DNA of 60,372 nt from Pseudomonadota bacterium. GTDB taxonomy: Bacteria > Pseudomonadota > Gammaproteobacteria > Xanthomonadales > Rhodanobacteraceae. Of this stretch, positions 26,493 to 35,738 are shown one piece after another (the stretch's first letter is position 1; every line of letters starts with the position of its first letter). Under the pieces are notes generated by a model, which saw only the letters and a list, made by a program, of their open reading frames with translations, had not been told where the DNA came from and ran no database searches. Made by a program: the position numbers and the translations under genes. The stretch spans positions 1 through 60,372 of the forward strand of contig JAJYQO010000067.1 of assembly GCA_021794575.1 (NCBI GenBank), written 5' to 3'.

Positions 26493-27182
26493 CTACTGCG
26501 CGCGGCGCAGGCGTTGGCGCGCGTGGGCGCGCAGCGGCAGCCCACAAACCAGCCCGAGGCCGAAGCCGGCCAGGTGCGCCCACCACGCGATGGCGCCGAA
26601 GCCCGGCCCGTACAGGCTGAAAGCCACCTGCAGCATGATCCACGCGGCGATCAACAGCGCGGCCGGTACGCGCAGGAACTCCAGGTAGGCGCCCAGCGGC
26701 AGCACCACGCCCAGATGCGCGCGCGGAAACAGCGCGAGATATGCGCCGACGATGGCCGACACCGCGCCGCTGGCGCCGATCACCGGCATCACCGCATGCG
26801 GCAAGCTGAGCGCAGCGGCGATGTTGGCCAGCATGCCGCCCAGCACGAACAGCAGCAGCAGCCAGACCGCGCCGAGCGCACGCTCCACCGGCAGGCCGAA
26901 AATCAGCAGGAACGCCATATTGCCGATCAGATGCGGCAGATCGGCGTGGATGAACAGCGCGGTCAGCAGATGCAACAGGGCATTACCACGTACCCACCAC
27001 CAGGGCCCGGCCGGCGGATGCAACAGCGTATGCGGGACGCTGCCCCAGTCCAGCAGCAGCGCCAGCCGGTGCGCCGGCGCGACCCAGGCCAGCGCCAGGT
27101 AGACCAGCACGCAGGCCAGCACCAGCAGCGGTGTGACCCAGCGCGGACCCAGCGCACGCCGCGACTCTATGCGGATCAGCAT
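26493..27182 (-). CDS. Rhomboid-family intramembrane serine protease
   Basis: 229 residues with about six membrane helices. The active-site Ser138 is in VIGASGAVS (G-x-S-G), and the partner His203 is in WWAHLAGFGLG. The oxyanion-side H-x3-H/N element is IHADLPHLIGNMAFL. Rhomboids cut transmembrane substrates within the bilayer. The start lies ten bases after the stop of the large BNR-repeat gene upstream, so the two are very probably cotranscribed; the exported BNR protein is not itself a membrane protein, so no substrate link can be claimed. Confidence 0.9.
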   Translation of the reverse strand: MLIRIESRRALGPRWVTPLLVLACVLVYLALAWVAPAHRLALLLDWGSVPHTLLHPPAGPWWWVRGNALLHLLTALFIHADLPHLIGNMAFLLIFGLPVERALGAVWLLLLFVLGGMLANIAAALSLPHAVMPVIGASGAVSAIVGAYLALFPRAHLGVVLPLGAYLEFLRVPAALLIAAWIMLQVAFSLYGPGFGAIAWWAHLAGFGLGLVCGLPLRAHARQRLRRAQ

Positions 27183-27191
27183 GGGTCCATC

Positions 27192-30100
27192 TCAGATGCC
27201 GGCCCCAGCGGCCTCGCGCTGCCGCTCCGCTGCCGCGGCCGCCGCAGCGCCATCGTCGCCGGTGCCGGGCGTGCGCCGCGTCCAGAAATCGCGCGCACGC
27301 GGTGTCCACGGCGCCACGACGCGCGGCTTGAAGGGCGCCGGCGGCTTGATCTCGAACGCGCTCTGGCTGTGCGCCGCGCCCACCTGCACGCGCAGCGTGT
27401 AGTGGCCGGGCACCAGGTGCAGCGGCTGGCCAAGATCGATGGCCTGGCGCACCGGCATCGCCGACCAGTTGGCCGTGGCCGGATCGAGCTTGTCGCGCTG
27501 CAGGCGCGCGTTTTCCGCGGCCAGCGCCAGCTTGGCATCCATCAGCAGATTCCACTGCCACAAGTTCATGCCGGGCTGCAATGCCTGCGTCCAGTGCTGC
27601 ACGGGCAAGCCGGCGGCGTCGAGGACGGTGAAGCGCGCCGCGCCGGCAGTACGTGACCACAGCGTGCCGCTCAAGCGCGGCTGCTCGCGCGCGTCATCGA
27701 ACCAGGGCGAAGTTGTCCGCCACCAGTCGCGGCGGGCGGTGAGGTCGGCCACCGGGAACAGGTGCAGCGGCTGCGCGCGCAGGGCGGCGGTGAGATCCTC
27801 GATGGGCAGCACGTCCAGTGTCCACACGCTGCGGCCGTGAGTGCCGGCGATCAGCACGCGGTCGCGTGGCTGGATGGCCAGGTCGTGCACCGGCACGGTG
27901 GGCAAGTTGGCCTGCAGCGATTGCCAGTGTGCGCCGCGGTCCAGCGACACGTACACGCCGCGATCGGTGCCCACGTACAGCACGTCGGGATTGTGCGGGT
28001 CCTCGCGCACCACGTGGATGCTCTCGGCCGGCAGGCCATGCGCGATATCGGTCCAGTGCGCGCCGTCGTCGTCGGTGCGATAGAGATAGGCGCGATTGTC
28101 ATCCTCGCGGTAGCCGTTCATCGCCACGTAGGCGCGCCGCGCGTCGAAATGCGAGGGCTCGACGCGGCTGACCCAGCGCTTGGGCAGGCTGGCGTCCACC
28201 TCGCGCCAGCGTGTGCCGCCGTCATCACTCATCCATACGCGGCCGGTATCGGTGCCCACCCACAGCACGCCGAAGCGCAGCGGCGACTCGGCCAGCGTGG
28301 TGATCGTGCCGTAGGGCACATTGCCGTGCTTGTCGGTGGGCGCCAGGTCCGGGCTGATCGCCTGCCAGTGCGTGCCGCGATCCAGCGAGCGGTACAGGTA
28401 ATCGGCACCGAAATAGAGCACGTCCGGTTGCTGCGGCGACAGCTCGATGGGCGTGGTCCAGTTGAAGCGCAGCGGCGGCGCGGTGAGCGGCGCGCGCGGG
28501 CGCACCTCGTGCACGCCGTGCGGCCCACTGCGCTGGTACCAGCCGAACTGGTAGCCGGAATACACCACGCCGTTGTCGCGCGGATCGGCCTGCACATACA
28601 TGCCGTCGCCGCCGTTGATGGCCTTCCAACCGTCGCCCTCGGGGTTGTCCGGATCGGCGGTGGACGGGCCCATCATCACGCCGTTGTCCTGCAAGCCGCC
28701 GTACACATTGAACGGCTTGGCGAAATCGTAGCTGACCGAATAAAACTGCCCCACCGCCTGCGCGTTCAGCGCCTGCCAATGCCTGCCGCCGTCGTAGGTG
28801 ATGTAGGGTCCGCCGTCGGTGGCCGCCAGCATGCGTTTGGGAAACGCCGGATCGATCAGCAGATCGTGGTAGTCGACGTGCATGTTCGGCGCGTTGAGCC
28901 CAGCCCAGGTTCTGCCGCCGTCCTGCGAGACGATCATCGGCATGCCCTGCACGTACACGCGCTGCGCGTCGTCGGGTGCGACCCGGATCTGCCCGAAGTA
29001 GTAGCCGTAGGTGAAGTACACCTGACGCAGCGGCTTGGCGTTGGCGCGCACCCACTGCGCGCCGGCGTCGTCGGAGCGATACACCTCGAGGCCGCGGCGG
29101 TCGGTGTCGAACAGATCGGCCTCGGCCTCCTTCAGGCGTGCGCGCAACTGGTCCATGGTCAACTGCCCGTCGCGGATCATCCGGGTGAGTTTTTCCGCTG
29201 TCAGGTCGTTGGGCAGATCGTTGCTGCGGATGAATGCCTCGATGGCCTGCGGCGACTGGCGCAGGAATTCGGCCTTGCTCATGGTGGCCAGTCGCGCCGG
29301 CGAGAGCGGGTTGTCGCCCAGCGCGCGCTCAGCCGGCGGCAGGAGGCCCCAGTCATCGACGCTGGCGTAGACGATGTCGGGATCGCTGGGCGCGATGGCG
29401 ATGCCGATGCGGCCGACATCGTTGCCGGTGGGAAAGCCGGCGGTCAGGCGCGTCCAGTGATCGCCACCGTCGGTGCTTTTCCACAAGCCCGAGCCGGGGC
29501 CGTTGCCGCGGAAGTTCCAGGCCGTGCGCTGCCGATCCCACAGCGCGGCATACAGCACCTGAGGATCGCGCGGGTCCATGGCGAGATCGATGGCGCCGGT
29601 CCACGGCGTGCCGCCGGCCAGCACCCGCTGCCAGGTCTTGCCGCCGTCGCGCGTGCGGTACACGCCGCGCTGGCCGCCTTCCGAATACAGTTTGCCCAGT
29701 GCGGCCACGTACACGGTGTCCGAATCTTGCGGATCGATGACGATGCGTGCGATGCGGTCCGAGCTGGCCAGGCCCACGGCACGGAAGGTCTTGCCGCCGT
29801 CATCGGAACGGAACACGCCCATGCCGCCGAATGAGGAGCGCGAAGAGTTGGCCTCACCGGTGCCCACCCACAGCGTCTGTGGGTGCTGGGGATCCACGGC
29901 GATGGCGCCGATGGTTTCGGTGGGCAGGTCGGCGCCGATGGGCGTGAAGTGCTGGCCGTTGTCGGTGGTCTTCCAGACGCCGCCGGTGGCATAGGCCACG
30001 TAGAAGGTATAGGGCTGGCCCGGCACTCCGGCCAGTGCCACCACGCGCCCGCCCTGCGCGGTCGGCCCGATGCTGTTCCAGTGCATGGCGCGGAACGGCG

Positions 30101-30239
30101 AGTCCTGCGCCATCGCCTCGTGCTGGTGCCAGGCCGCCTGGCGCCGCGCGGCGGTATCCGGCGCGGCGCCGGACGGGCGCGCCCAGACCGGCGTCGCGGC
30201 CAGCATGACAAGCAGCACGATCAGACAGGACATGCGCAT
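27192..30239 (-). CDS. Exported BNR/YCF48-like beta-propeller repeat protein
   Basis: 1015 residues with a signal peptide (MRMSCLIVLLVMLAATPVWA). It holds many Asp-box (BNR) repeats: SDDGGKTF, TRDGGKTW, STDGGDHW, SQDGGRTW, SDDGGTRW and similar, each followed by a strand such as DPRDPQVLYAALW. This is the sialidase/GH74/VPS10-like multi-bladed propeller layout, and close relatives are labelled glycosyl hydrolases without proof of activity. A helical insertion at about 340-390 breaks the repeat run. After the propeller come about 150 residues of a different, beta-rich region and a low-complexity Ala tail. The start at 30239 has GGGGAA eight bases upstream. Confidence 0.82.
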   Translation of the reverse strand: MRMSCLIVLLVMLAATPVWARPSGAAPDTAARRQAAWHQHEAMAQDSPFRAMHWNSIGPTAQGGRVVALAGVPGQPYTFYVAYATGGVWKTTDNGQHFTPIGADLPTETIGAIAVDPQHPQTLWVGTGEANSSRSSFGGMGVFRSDDGGKTFRAVGLASSDRIARIVIDPQDSDTVYVAALGKLYSEGGQRGVYRTRDGGKTWQRVLAGGTPWTGAIDLAMDPRDPQVLYAALWDRQRTAWNFRGNGPGSGLWKSTDGGDHWTRLTAGFPTGNDVGRIGIAIAPSDPDIVYASVDDWGLLPPAERALGDNPLSPARLATMSKAEFLRQSPQAIEAFIRSNDLPNDLTAEKLTRMIRDGQLTMDQLRARLKEAEADLFDTDRRGLEVYRSDDAGAQWVRANAKPLRQVYFTYGYYFGQIRVAPDDAQRVYVQGMPMIVSQDGGRTWAGLNAPNMHVDYHDLLIDPAFPKRMLAATDGGPYITYDGGRHWQALNAQAVGQFYSVSYDFAKPFNVYGGLQDNGVMMGPSTADPDNPEGDGWKAINGGDGMYVQADPRDNGVVYSGYQFGWYQRSGPHGVHEVRPRAPLTAPPLRFNWTTPIELSPQQPDVLYFGADYLYRSLDRGTHWQAISPDLAPTDKHGNVPYGTITTLAESPLRFGVLWVGTDTGRVWMSDDGGTRWREVDASLPKRWVSRVEPSHFDARRAYVAMNGYREDDNRAYLYRTDDDGAHWTDIAHGLPAESIHVVREDPHNPDVLYVGTDRGVYVSLDRGAHWQSLQANLPTVPVHDLAIQPRDRVLIAGTHGRSVWTLDVLPIEDLTAALRAQPLHLFPVADLTARRDWWRTTSPWFDDAREQPRLSGTLWSRTAGAARFTVLDAAGLPVQHWTQALQPGMNLWQWNLLMDAKLALAAENARLQRDKLDPATANWSAMPVRQAIDLGQPLHLVPGHYTLRVQVGAAHSQSAFEIKPPAPFKPRVVAPWTPRARDFWTRRTPGTGDDGAAAAAAAERQREAAGAGI

Positions 30240-30365
30240 CGTCGGATTCCCCGAATCTGGATGACATCAAGCCTAGCAGCGAGTTCGCACCCCAGCGTCG
30301 CGCTAGCCGTGACGCGCGGCCTACACTGCGTACCGCACCTGACCACCGAGACGAGATCGAAGCCC

Positions 30366-31835
30366 ATGGATGCCGCCCCATCGCTGTTCGCGCTGTTGCT
30401 GTCGCTGTGCGTGATCCTGGCGGTGGCCCTACTGTGGGCGCTGCGCGGGCGTCGCGACCTGCTGGCCGAGGCCCGCTGGGCCGAGCAGCGCGCCGCGCAG
30501 GAACGCCTGGAAACCGCGCTGCGCGACGAACTGCGCAACGCGCGGCGCGAGCAGGCGGAGACGCAATCGCGTGCGCACGCGCAGTTGAGCGAGGCCGGTG
30601 CGGCGCTGGCCGGCGAACAGCACCGCCGCCTGGAGGCTTTCGCGACCCGCCTGCAGCAGCTGGACGAAGGGTTGCAGCGCGGCCAGTTGGCACTGCGCGA
30701 AGGCCTGGCCGAAGAGGCGCGCAAGGCGCGCGGCGAGCAGGCCGAGGCGCAGCGTCAGCTCGCGGCACGTCTGGCCGAGGCGCTGCAGGCGCTGCAAGCC
30801 GCCAGCGAACAGCGCCTGGCCGAGGTGCGCACCACGCTGGACGCGCGCCTGCAAGCGCTGCAGGCCGACAACGCCGCCAAGCTCGAGCAGATGCGCGCCA
30901 CCGTCGACGAGAAATTGCAGTCCACGCTGGAAATGCGCCTCGGACAGTCCTTCGCGCTGGTTTCCGAACGTCTGGAGGCGGTGCAACGCGGCCTCGGCGA
31001 GATGCAGGCACTGGCTGCCGGTGTGGGCGACCTCAAGCGCGTGCTGGGCAACGTCAAGACCCGTGGCACGTTCGGCGAAGTGCAGTTGGGCGCCCTGCTC
31101 GAGCAGATGTTGGTGCCCGAACAGTACGCCAGCAACGTGGTGACCGTGCCCGGCAGCAGCGAGCGCGTGGAGTTTGCCATCCGCCTGCCCGGCCCCACCG
31201 GCGATGCGCCTGTGTGGCTGCCCATCGACGCCAAGTTCGCGCGCGAGGACTACGAGCGCCTGCTGGACGCGCAGGAGCGCGCCGATGGCGATGCCGCCGC
31301 GCAGGCCGGCGCCGCGCTGGAGCGGCGCATCCGCCAGCAGGCCGAGACGATCCGCGACAAGTACGTGTCGCCGCCGCACACCACCGATTTCGCCATCCTG
31401 TTCCTGCCCACCGAAGGCCTGTACGCCGAGGTGCTGCGCCGGCCCGGGCTGTTCGACAAACTGCAGCGCGAGCAGCACATCACCGTGGCCGGCCCGACCA
31501 CGCTGGCCGCGCTGCTCAACAGCCTGCAGATGGGTTTCCGCACCCTTGCCATTCAACAGCGTTCCAGCGAGGTGTGGCAGCTGCTGGGTGCGGTGAAGAC
31601 TGAATTCGCCAAGTTCGGCGCGGTGTTGGACAGCGTCAAGAAAAAACTCGACCAGGCCAGCACGGAGATCGAGAAGACCGGCGTGCGCAGCCGCGCCATC
31701 GCACGCAAGCTGCGCGAAGTCGAGGCGCTGGAGCCCGGCGCCAGCCACGCGCTGCTGCAGCTGCAGGCGGCTGCGGACGGCACCGATGACGCCGCGAACG
31801 GCGCCACGGACGAGGGCAATTCGCCGCCTGCGTGA
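30366..31835 (+). CDS. rmuC: DNA recombination protein RmuC
   Basis: 489 residues. One membrane segment lies at residues 7-26, then a long coiled coil rich in Ala, Glu, Arg and Leu (about 30-215), then the conserved RmuC domain, recognisable by GNVKTRGTFGEVQLGALLEQML, split here as NVKTRGTFGEVQLG and LLEQML, by PIDAKF and by PTTLAALLNSLQMG-FRTLAIQ. RmuC limits inversions at short inverted repeats and is thought to be a membrane-associated nuclease-like protein. It is divergent from the BNR gene with a 126 bp gap. The C-terminal Asp/Gly-rich tail is variable. Confidence 0.95.
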   Translation: MDAAPSLFALLLSLCVILAVALLWALRGRRDLLAEARWAEQRAAQERLETALRDELRNARREQAETQSRAHAQLSEAGAALAGEQHRRLEAFATRLQQLDEGLQRGQLALREGLAEEARKARGEQAEAQRQLAARLAEALQALQAASEQRLAEVRTTLDARLQALQADNAAKLEQMRATVDEKLQSTLEMRLGQSFALVSERLEAVQRGLGEMQALAAGVGDLKRVLGNVKTRGTFGEVQLGALLEQMLVPEQYASNVVTVPGSSERVEFAIRLPGPTGDAPVWLPIDAKFAREDYERLLDAQERADGDAAAQAGAALERRIRQQAETIRDKYVSPPHTTDFAILFLPTEGLYAEVLRRPGLFDKLQREQHITVAGPTTLAALLNSLQMGFRTLAIQQRSSEVWQLLGAVKTEFAKFGAVLDSVKKKLDQASTEIEKTGVRSRAIARKLREVEALEPGASHALLQLQAAADGTDDAANGATDEGNSPPA

Positions 31836-32058
31836 ACGCCGCGTGCAGGCCGCGCGGCGCGGCATCCACCGCGCGCGCACAATCGCTGCGTAAACTGGTG
31901 ACGGCCACGGCTGCCGGCTGCCGGCTGGATGCATGTCGTGCCCGTCCGCATGCGGCGCGCTGCAGCGGATTCGATCGACGCCGGGCCCGGCGTGCCGGAT
32001 CGCGGGCGCGGCGAGTGTTGACAGGATTCCCGCACACACCATGAACGGAGAACGCCCG

Positions 32059-32667
32059 ATGCACGGCAAAGACGAACACAACGGCGTCAGTCGCGCCCAC
32101 GCCGAGGACGCCGTGCGCACCCTGCTGCGCTGGGCCGGCGAGGATCCCGCGCGCGAAGGTCTGATCGACACGCCGCGGCGCGTCGTCAAGGCCTATGGCG
32201 ACTGGTTCTCCGGCTACAAGGACGATCCGGAAGCCTACCTGGCGCGCACTTTCGAGGAGGTCGCCGGCTACGATGAACTGATCGTGCTGCGCGACATCGC
32301 CTTCGAGAGCCATTGCGAGCACCACATGGCGCCGATCATCGGACGTGCCCACGTCGGCTACCTGCCCAGCGGGCGCGTGGTCGGCGTTTCCAAGCTGGCA
32401 CGCGTGGTGGATGCCTACGCACGACGCTTCCAGGTGCAGGAAAAGCTCACCGCGCAGATCGCCGACTGCATCGAGCGCGTGCTCGAGCCGCGCGGCGTGG
32501 CGGTGGTGGTCGACGCGCAGCACCAGTGCATGACCACGCGCGGCGTGCACAAGCGCGGCGTATCGATGGTCACCAGCGCCATGCGCGGGGCGCTGCGCGA
32601 GGATGCGCGCACGCGCGCCGAGTTCTTGCGGTTCGTGGACATCGATGGCGCCAAGAACCATGTCTGA
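32059..32667 (+). CDS. folE: GTP cyclohydrolase I
   Basis: About 202 residues from the preferred start. The zinc-binding and catalytic elements are [41 protein letters not shown] (in parts [13 protein letters not shown] and RRFQVQE) and [11 protein letters not shown]. The enzyme turns GTP into dihydroneopterin triphosphate, the first step of folate and pterin synthesis. I prefer ATG 32059 because GGAG lies ten bases before it; ATG 32041, six codons earlier in the same frame, is possible. A TTGACA at 32018-32023 precedes both starts but has no clear -10 partner. The 223 bp before the gene contains nothing else I recognise. Confidence 0.95.
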   Translation: MHGKDEHNGVSRAHAEDAVRTLLRWAGEDPAREGLIDTPRRVVKAYGDWFSGYKDDPEAYLARTFEEVAGYDELIVLRDIAFESHCEHHMAPIIGRAHVGYLPSGRVVGVSKLARVVDAYARRFQVQEKLTAQIADCIERVLEPRGVAVVVDAQHQCMTTRGVHKRGVSMVTSAMRGALREDARTRAEFLRFVDIDGAKNHV

Positions 32668-32706
32668 AATCCGGCTGTTGCCGGGTGTTCGTCAAATTTC
32701 CGTTGC

Positions 32707-32736
32707 TTTTCAAGCAGGATTGTCAGGGTCTATAGT
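32707..32736 (+). promoter_or_regulatory. Sigma-70 promoter of the YbaY-like lipoprotein gene
   Basis: TTTTCA (32707-32712) and TATAGT (32731-32736) are 18 bp apart, 64 bp before the start codon. The -10 matches TATAAT at five of six positions. The region is markedly AT-richer than its surroundings. Confidence 0.5.
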
Positions 32737-32800
32737 CGGCGATTCGCGGGCGCGGCAAGAACCGGATGCGCCCGTTCCGTCTGCCAAACCGAGGTCGTCC

Positions 32801-33622
32801 ATGCGTCGTTACGCCCTGCCGCTGCTGGTCGCGGCCACCCTGCTTGCCGCTGGTTGCAGCGGCTCGTCCTCCGCGCCCAAAGCCACGCCCGAGCCCACCG
32901 CCGTCAGTGGCACCATCAGTCTGATCGGCACCGCATCGCTGGACGGACAGGGCCAGCTCACGCTGGAACTGGTCGACGTCAGCAGGCAGCCCAATGCGGT
33001 GGTGACCAGCAAAACCGAAACCGTCACCAGCCTGCCCGCGCAGTTCAGCCTGCCGTTCACCGCCAGCGACATAGACGCCAACGACCTCTATGTGCTCAAC
33101 GCCAGCCTGCAGGACGCGCAGCGCAAGTTCATCATGCCGATCCAGTACCCGGTGTTGACGCACGGCAACGCGGCACAGGTCAGCGTGCAACTGAAGCCGC
33201 TGCCGACACCGGCAGAACAGGCCATGGCCGGGTTCGATGCCCTCAAGGCGCGGCTGGGCGCCCTCAAGTACAGCAACGGCGATCAGAGCGAAGTGGGCAT
33301 GTCGCGCGGCTGGCAGACGTTCCGCGACCAGGCCGGCAAGGTGGTGTTCGTGCGCGAACTGGAAGACGCCAGCAACAAGGGCTTCACCACCACCGAGTTC
33401 GCCTACCGCGACGACAAGCCCTGGGTGGTGGTGCAGGCGCACAGCGCCGCGCGCGGCCAGACACCCAGCTTGATCGAGCGTGCCGGCTGGGATGCCGCCG
33501 GCGCACTGGTGTTGCGCGAGCGCGTGGCCGGCGGTAGCAAGAGCCGCTTGTCCGCCGTCGATGCCAAGACGCTGTACGCGACCGCCGAGGCGATGCTGGT
33601 CAAGGTCGGCGGCAAGAAATAA
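32801..33622 (+). CDS. YbaY-family outer-membrane lipoprotein
   Basis: 273 residues with a signal peptide and lipobox (LLAAGC, lipidated Cys19). Residues about 38-130 match the YbaY/YscW-like domain, an immunoglobulin-like fold: VSGTISLIGTASLDGQGQL in parts VSGTISL and LTLELVDVS, then LPAQFSLPF and YVLNASLQD. A second region of about 110 residues (VGMSRGWQTFRDQAGKVVFV in parts) has no clear family. The role is unknown; relatives are secreted or outer-membrane lipoproteins. It has its own promoter, and a strong hairpin terminator follows. Confidence 0.8.
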   Translation: MRRYALPLLVAATLLAAGCSGSSSAPKATPEPTAVSGTISLIGTASLDGQGQLTLELVDVSRQPNAVVTSKTETVTSLPAQFSLPFTASDIDANDLYVLNASLQDAQRKFIMPIQYPVLTHGNAAQVSVQLKPLPTPAEQAMAGFDALKARLGALKYSNGDQSEVGMSRGWQTFRDQAGKVVFVRELEDASNKGFTTTEFAYRDDKPWVVVQAHSAARGQTPSLIERAGWDAAGALVLRERVAGGSKSRLSAVDAKTLYATAEAMLVKVGGKK

Positions 33623-33661
33623 CGCGCGGACCGGCCACGCACACGGCCGTCCATCACCGCG

Positions 33662-33689
33662 AAAAAGCCGCCCGAAAGGGCGGCTTTTT
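33662..33689. terminator. Bidirectional intrinsic terminator
   Basis: AAAAAGCCGCCC (33662-33673) and GGGCGGCTTTTT (33678-33689) form a perfect 12-base stem with a GAAA loop. With A-runs on one side and T-runs on the other, it can stop transcription from both convergent genes (lipoprotein to the left, autotransporter esterase to the right). Confidence 0.92.
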
Positions 33690-33737
33690 CGTGTCCGGAC
33701 CGACCATCTGCGGCGCGCGCGGATGGCGTATGGCGGC

Positions 33738-35618
33738 TCAGAACGCCATGCTGAGGCCCAGGTTCAGGCTGTTGAGCTTCTGACTGCTGTTGTTGAACAT
33801 GCCGGTGTAGCTGGCATAGCCGGTGAGGCTGGGCGTGAAGTGCGCGCTCAGCCCCAGGCTGGCGTTGAACCAGTTCTTGCCGGGCACGAACCCGGGCAGC
33901 GCGAAGGTGCCGGGCATGCTGGTCAGTCCGGCGGTGACCAGCTGCGTACTGGCGTCGGCATCATGCTCGTAGGACACGCGCGCGAACGGCTGCAGCGGCA
34001 CGCCGCCGAAATCCATGTTGCCGGTGAGCTGCCAACCCAGCTCGGCGGTGGCGGACTTCAGCGTCTGCTTGCCGAACCACATCGCGCTGGCGTCGCCGCT
34101 GCTCTCGTTGAAGCGGTCCGCGGTGACGCGCTGGTAGCCCAGGCGCCCGAACGGGCCGGTGCGCAGATTGTTCCAATCGAACCAGTAGCCGGCCTCCAAT
34201 GTCGCGCCAAGGTTGGAACCGCCGCTGCTGCCCTTTTCGACGCGCAGCGCCGGACCCAGCGGGATGAAACGGGTGACGTTGGTGTAGCGGATCTGGCCGG
34301 CGGTGGCGCTGCCGCTCACATAGGCCTTGCCGATGCGCGCGTTGGCGAAGGCGCTGAACATGATGTCCTGGGTCTGGAAGCTCACCGAGCCGGTGCCGCC
34401 GGTGTTCAGTTGCGCCAGACCGGCGGCGAAGCCCACCGACAGATCCCTGCTGGCCGCCGCGTTGGCGCCCACGGTCAGCACGTTGTTGTTGCCGGTGGCG
34501 CGCGGCGTGTTGGCGGTGGCGTCGAAGGTCTGGTGACCGTAGTCGTAATCGGCGAACAAACTGACGCCGGGTTGGGCCATACCCAGGCTGTCGGACAGCA
34601 TCTGGTCGCGCAACGCGCGCTGGTGCGCAGCGTAGGCCGCCGTGGCCGCGCGCGGCAGCAGCGACATCTGTCCGGGCGCGGCGATGATCGACTCGATGTA
34701 CTGCGCCAGAATCGCGTGCGCACCGCTGGTGGGATGCACGCCGTCGGCGAACAGATAGGTGTTCTGCGTACCCGGCGCATAAGTGAACGGCGCGCCGGAG
34801 CCCTGCGGTCCGCACTGCACGGAGGTGACATTGGGTGCCGTTCCGCAAGCCGGCGTGGTGATGTTGGTGAAGCCGTACAGTGCCGGGTTGGCCAGCAGTT
34901 CGTTGAAGATGCCGTAGACGTTGACCGGGATGATGTTGATGCCCGGATTGACCTGCTGGATGGCCAGGTCGAGCGTGTTGTTGAAGGTCAGGCTGAGACC
35001 GGTGAGCGCCTGCTGCGCGGCCGCGCCCTGCGCGGCGGCGGCGGGCGTGGCGCCGATGTTGGGCAGGTTGAACACCAGCAGGTACTGTGCGCCGGCCTGC
35101 TTGAGCGTGGCCATCATGCCGCCTTCGGTCTGCGCCGCGGTAATGATGTTGAGCTGCGCCTGTTGCGGACTGATGGCGCCCGCGCCGGCGGCTGCGGCGC
35201 TATAGAAGATGTCGTTGGCGCCGCCCCACAGCGAGTACAGGGCGGTGGGGCTGGCCTTGCCGCCGGTGGCGGTGAGGTACTGCTGCAACTGCTGCGGCAG
35301 CAGCGGTACCGTGCTGGGCGTACCGGGCGAATTGTTGACCAGGCCGGCGCCGCCCCAGGCGAAGTCGCCGCCGCCGAGTAGCGAAGGCGTCAGGCTCAGT
35401 CCGTAGTACTGCGCCAGGTCCACCAGGCCCACTTTGCCCGGATTGGTGGTGAAGCTGTTTTGCACGGCGCCGCCGGTGAGTGCCAGCGACAGGTTGCCGG
35501 CATCGCTGAGGCTGTCGCCGAAAACGAAAATGTTGCTGAAGGGGCCGGCGTGGGCGGCACCGGCGCCAAACGTCAGGGCCAGGCCGAGGGCAGCGGCCAG
35601 AGTGCGTGTGCGGGGCAT
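33738..35618 (-). CDS. GDSL-type autotransporter esterase/lipase
   Basis: 626 residues. Signal peptide MPRTRTLAAALGLALTFGAG with AHA cleavage near residue 24. The SGNH block I is FVFGDSLSDAGN with nucleophile Ser36; GGANDIF is block III; the Asp-His pair is FADGVHPTSGAH. Residues from about 350 to the end form a beta-barrel translocator, with alternating aromatic strands and a terminal Phe (LGLSMAF). Relatives such as EstA and ApeE hydrolyse esters and lipids on the cell surface. AAGGAG lies eight bases before the ATG. It is convergent with the lipoprotein gene and shares its terminator. Confidence 0.93.
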   Translation of the reverse strand: MPRTRTLAAALGLALTFGAGAAHAGPFSNIFVFGDSLSDAGNLSLALTGGAVQNSFTTNPGKVGLVDLAQYYGLSLTPSLLGGGDFAWGGAGLVNNSPGTPSTVPLLPQQLQQYLTATGGKASPTALYSLWGGANDIFYSAAAAGAGAISPQQAQLNIITAAQTEGGMMATLKQAGAQYLLVFNLPNIGATPAAAAQGAAAQQALTGLSLTFNNTLDLAIQQVNPGINIIPVNVYGIFNELLANPALYGFTNITTPACGTAPNVTSVQCGPQGSGAPFTYAPGTQNTYLFADGVHPTSGAHAILAQYIESIIAAPGQMSLLPRAATAAYAAHQRALRDQMLSDSLGMAQPGVSLFADYDYGHQTFDATANTPRATGNNNVLTVGANAAASRDLSVGFAAGLAQLNTGGTGSVSFQTQDIMFSAFANARIGKAYVSGSATAGQIRYTNVTRFIPLGPALRVEKGSSGGSNLGATLEAGYWFDWNNLRTGPFGRLGYQRVTADRFNESSGDASAMWFGKQTLKSATAELGWQLTGNMDFGGVPLQPFARVSYEHDADASTQLVTAGLTSMPGTFALPGFVPGKNWFNASLGLSAHFTPSLTGYASYTGMFNNSSQKLNSLNLGLSMAF

Positions 35619-35738
35619 GCGAGGCTCTCCTTGAACGAGCGGTGATTGTCATGGGCGCGCGGCGTGGCGCGCCGGGCCGTCACGGTACTGCAAACCGTAC
35701 GCCCGCGCATGCTGCGACGCGCCGCCCGCGCCGGTCGC

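Noticed and set aside
31836-32058. A small RNA or riboswitch in the leader of folE
   Set aside because: I could find no conserved pterin or other riboswitch core and no stable structure followed by a T-run.
30429-32189. Minus-strand open frame of about 586 codons opposite rmuC
   Set aside because: It runs antisense to the rmuC coding sequence and the 5' part of folE; its translation has no recognisable domain and is Gln/Ala/Leu-rich as expected for the complement of a coiled coil.
35619-35738. Inverted repeat ACGGT...ACCGT as a terminator between gpmI and the esterase gene
   Set aside because: The stem is only five bases and has no T-run; both genes are on the minus strand and the site is too weak to call.
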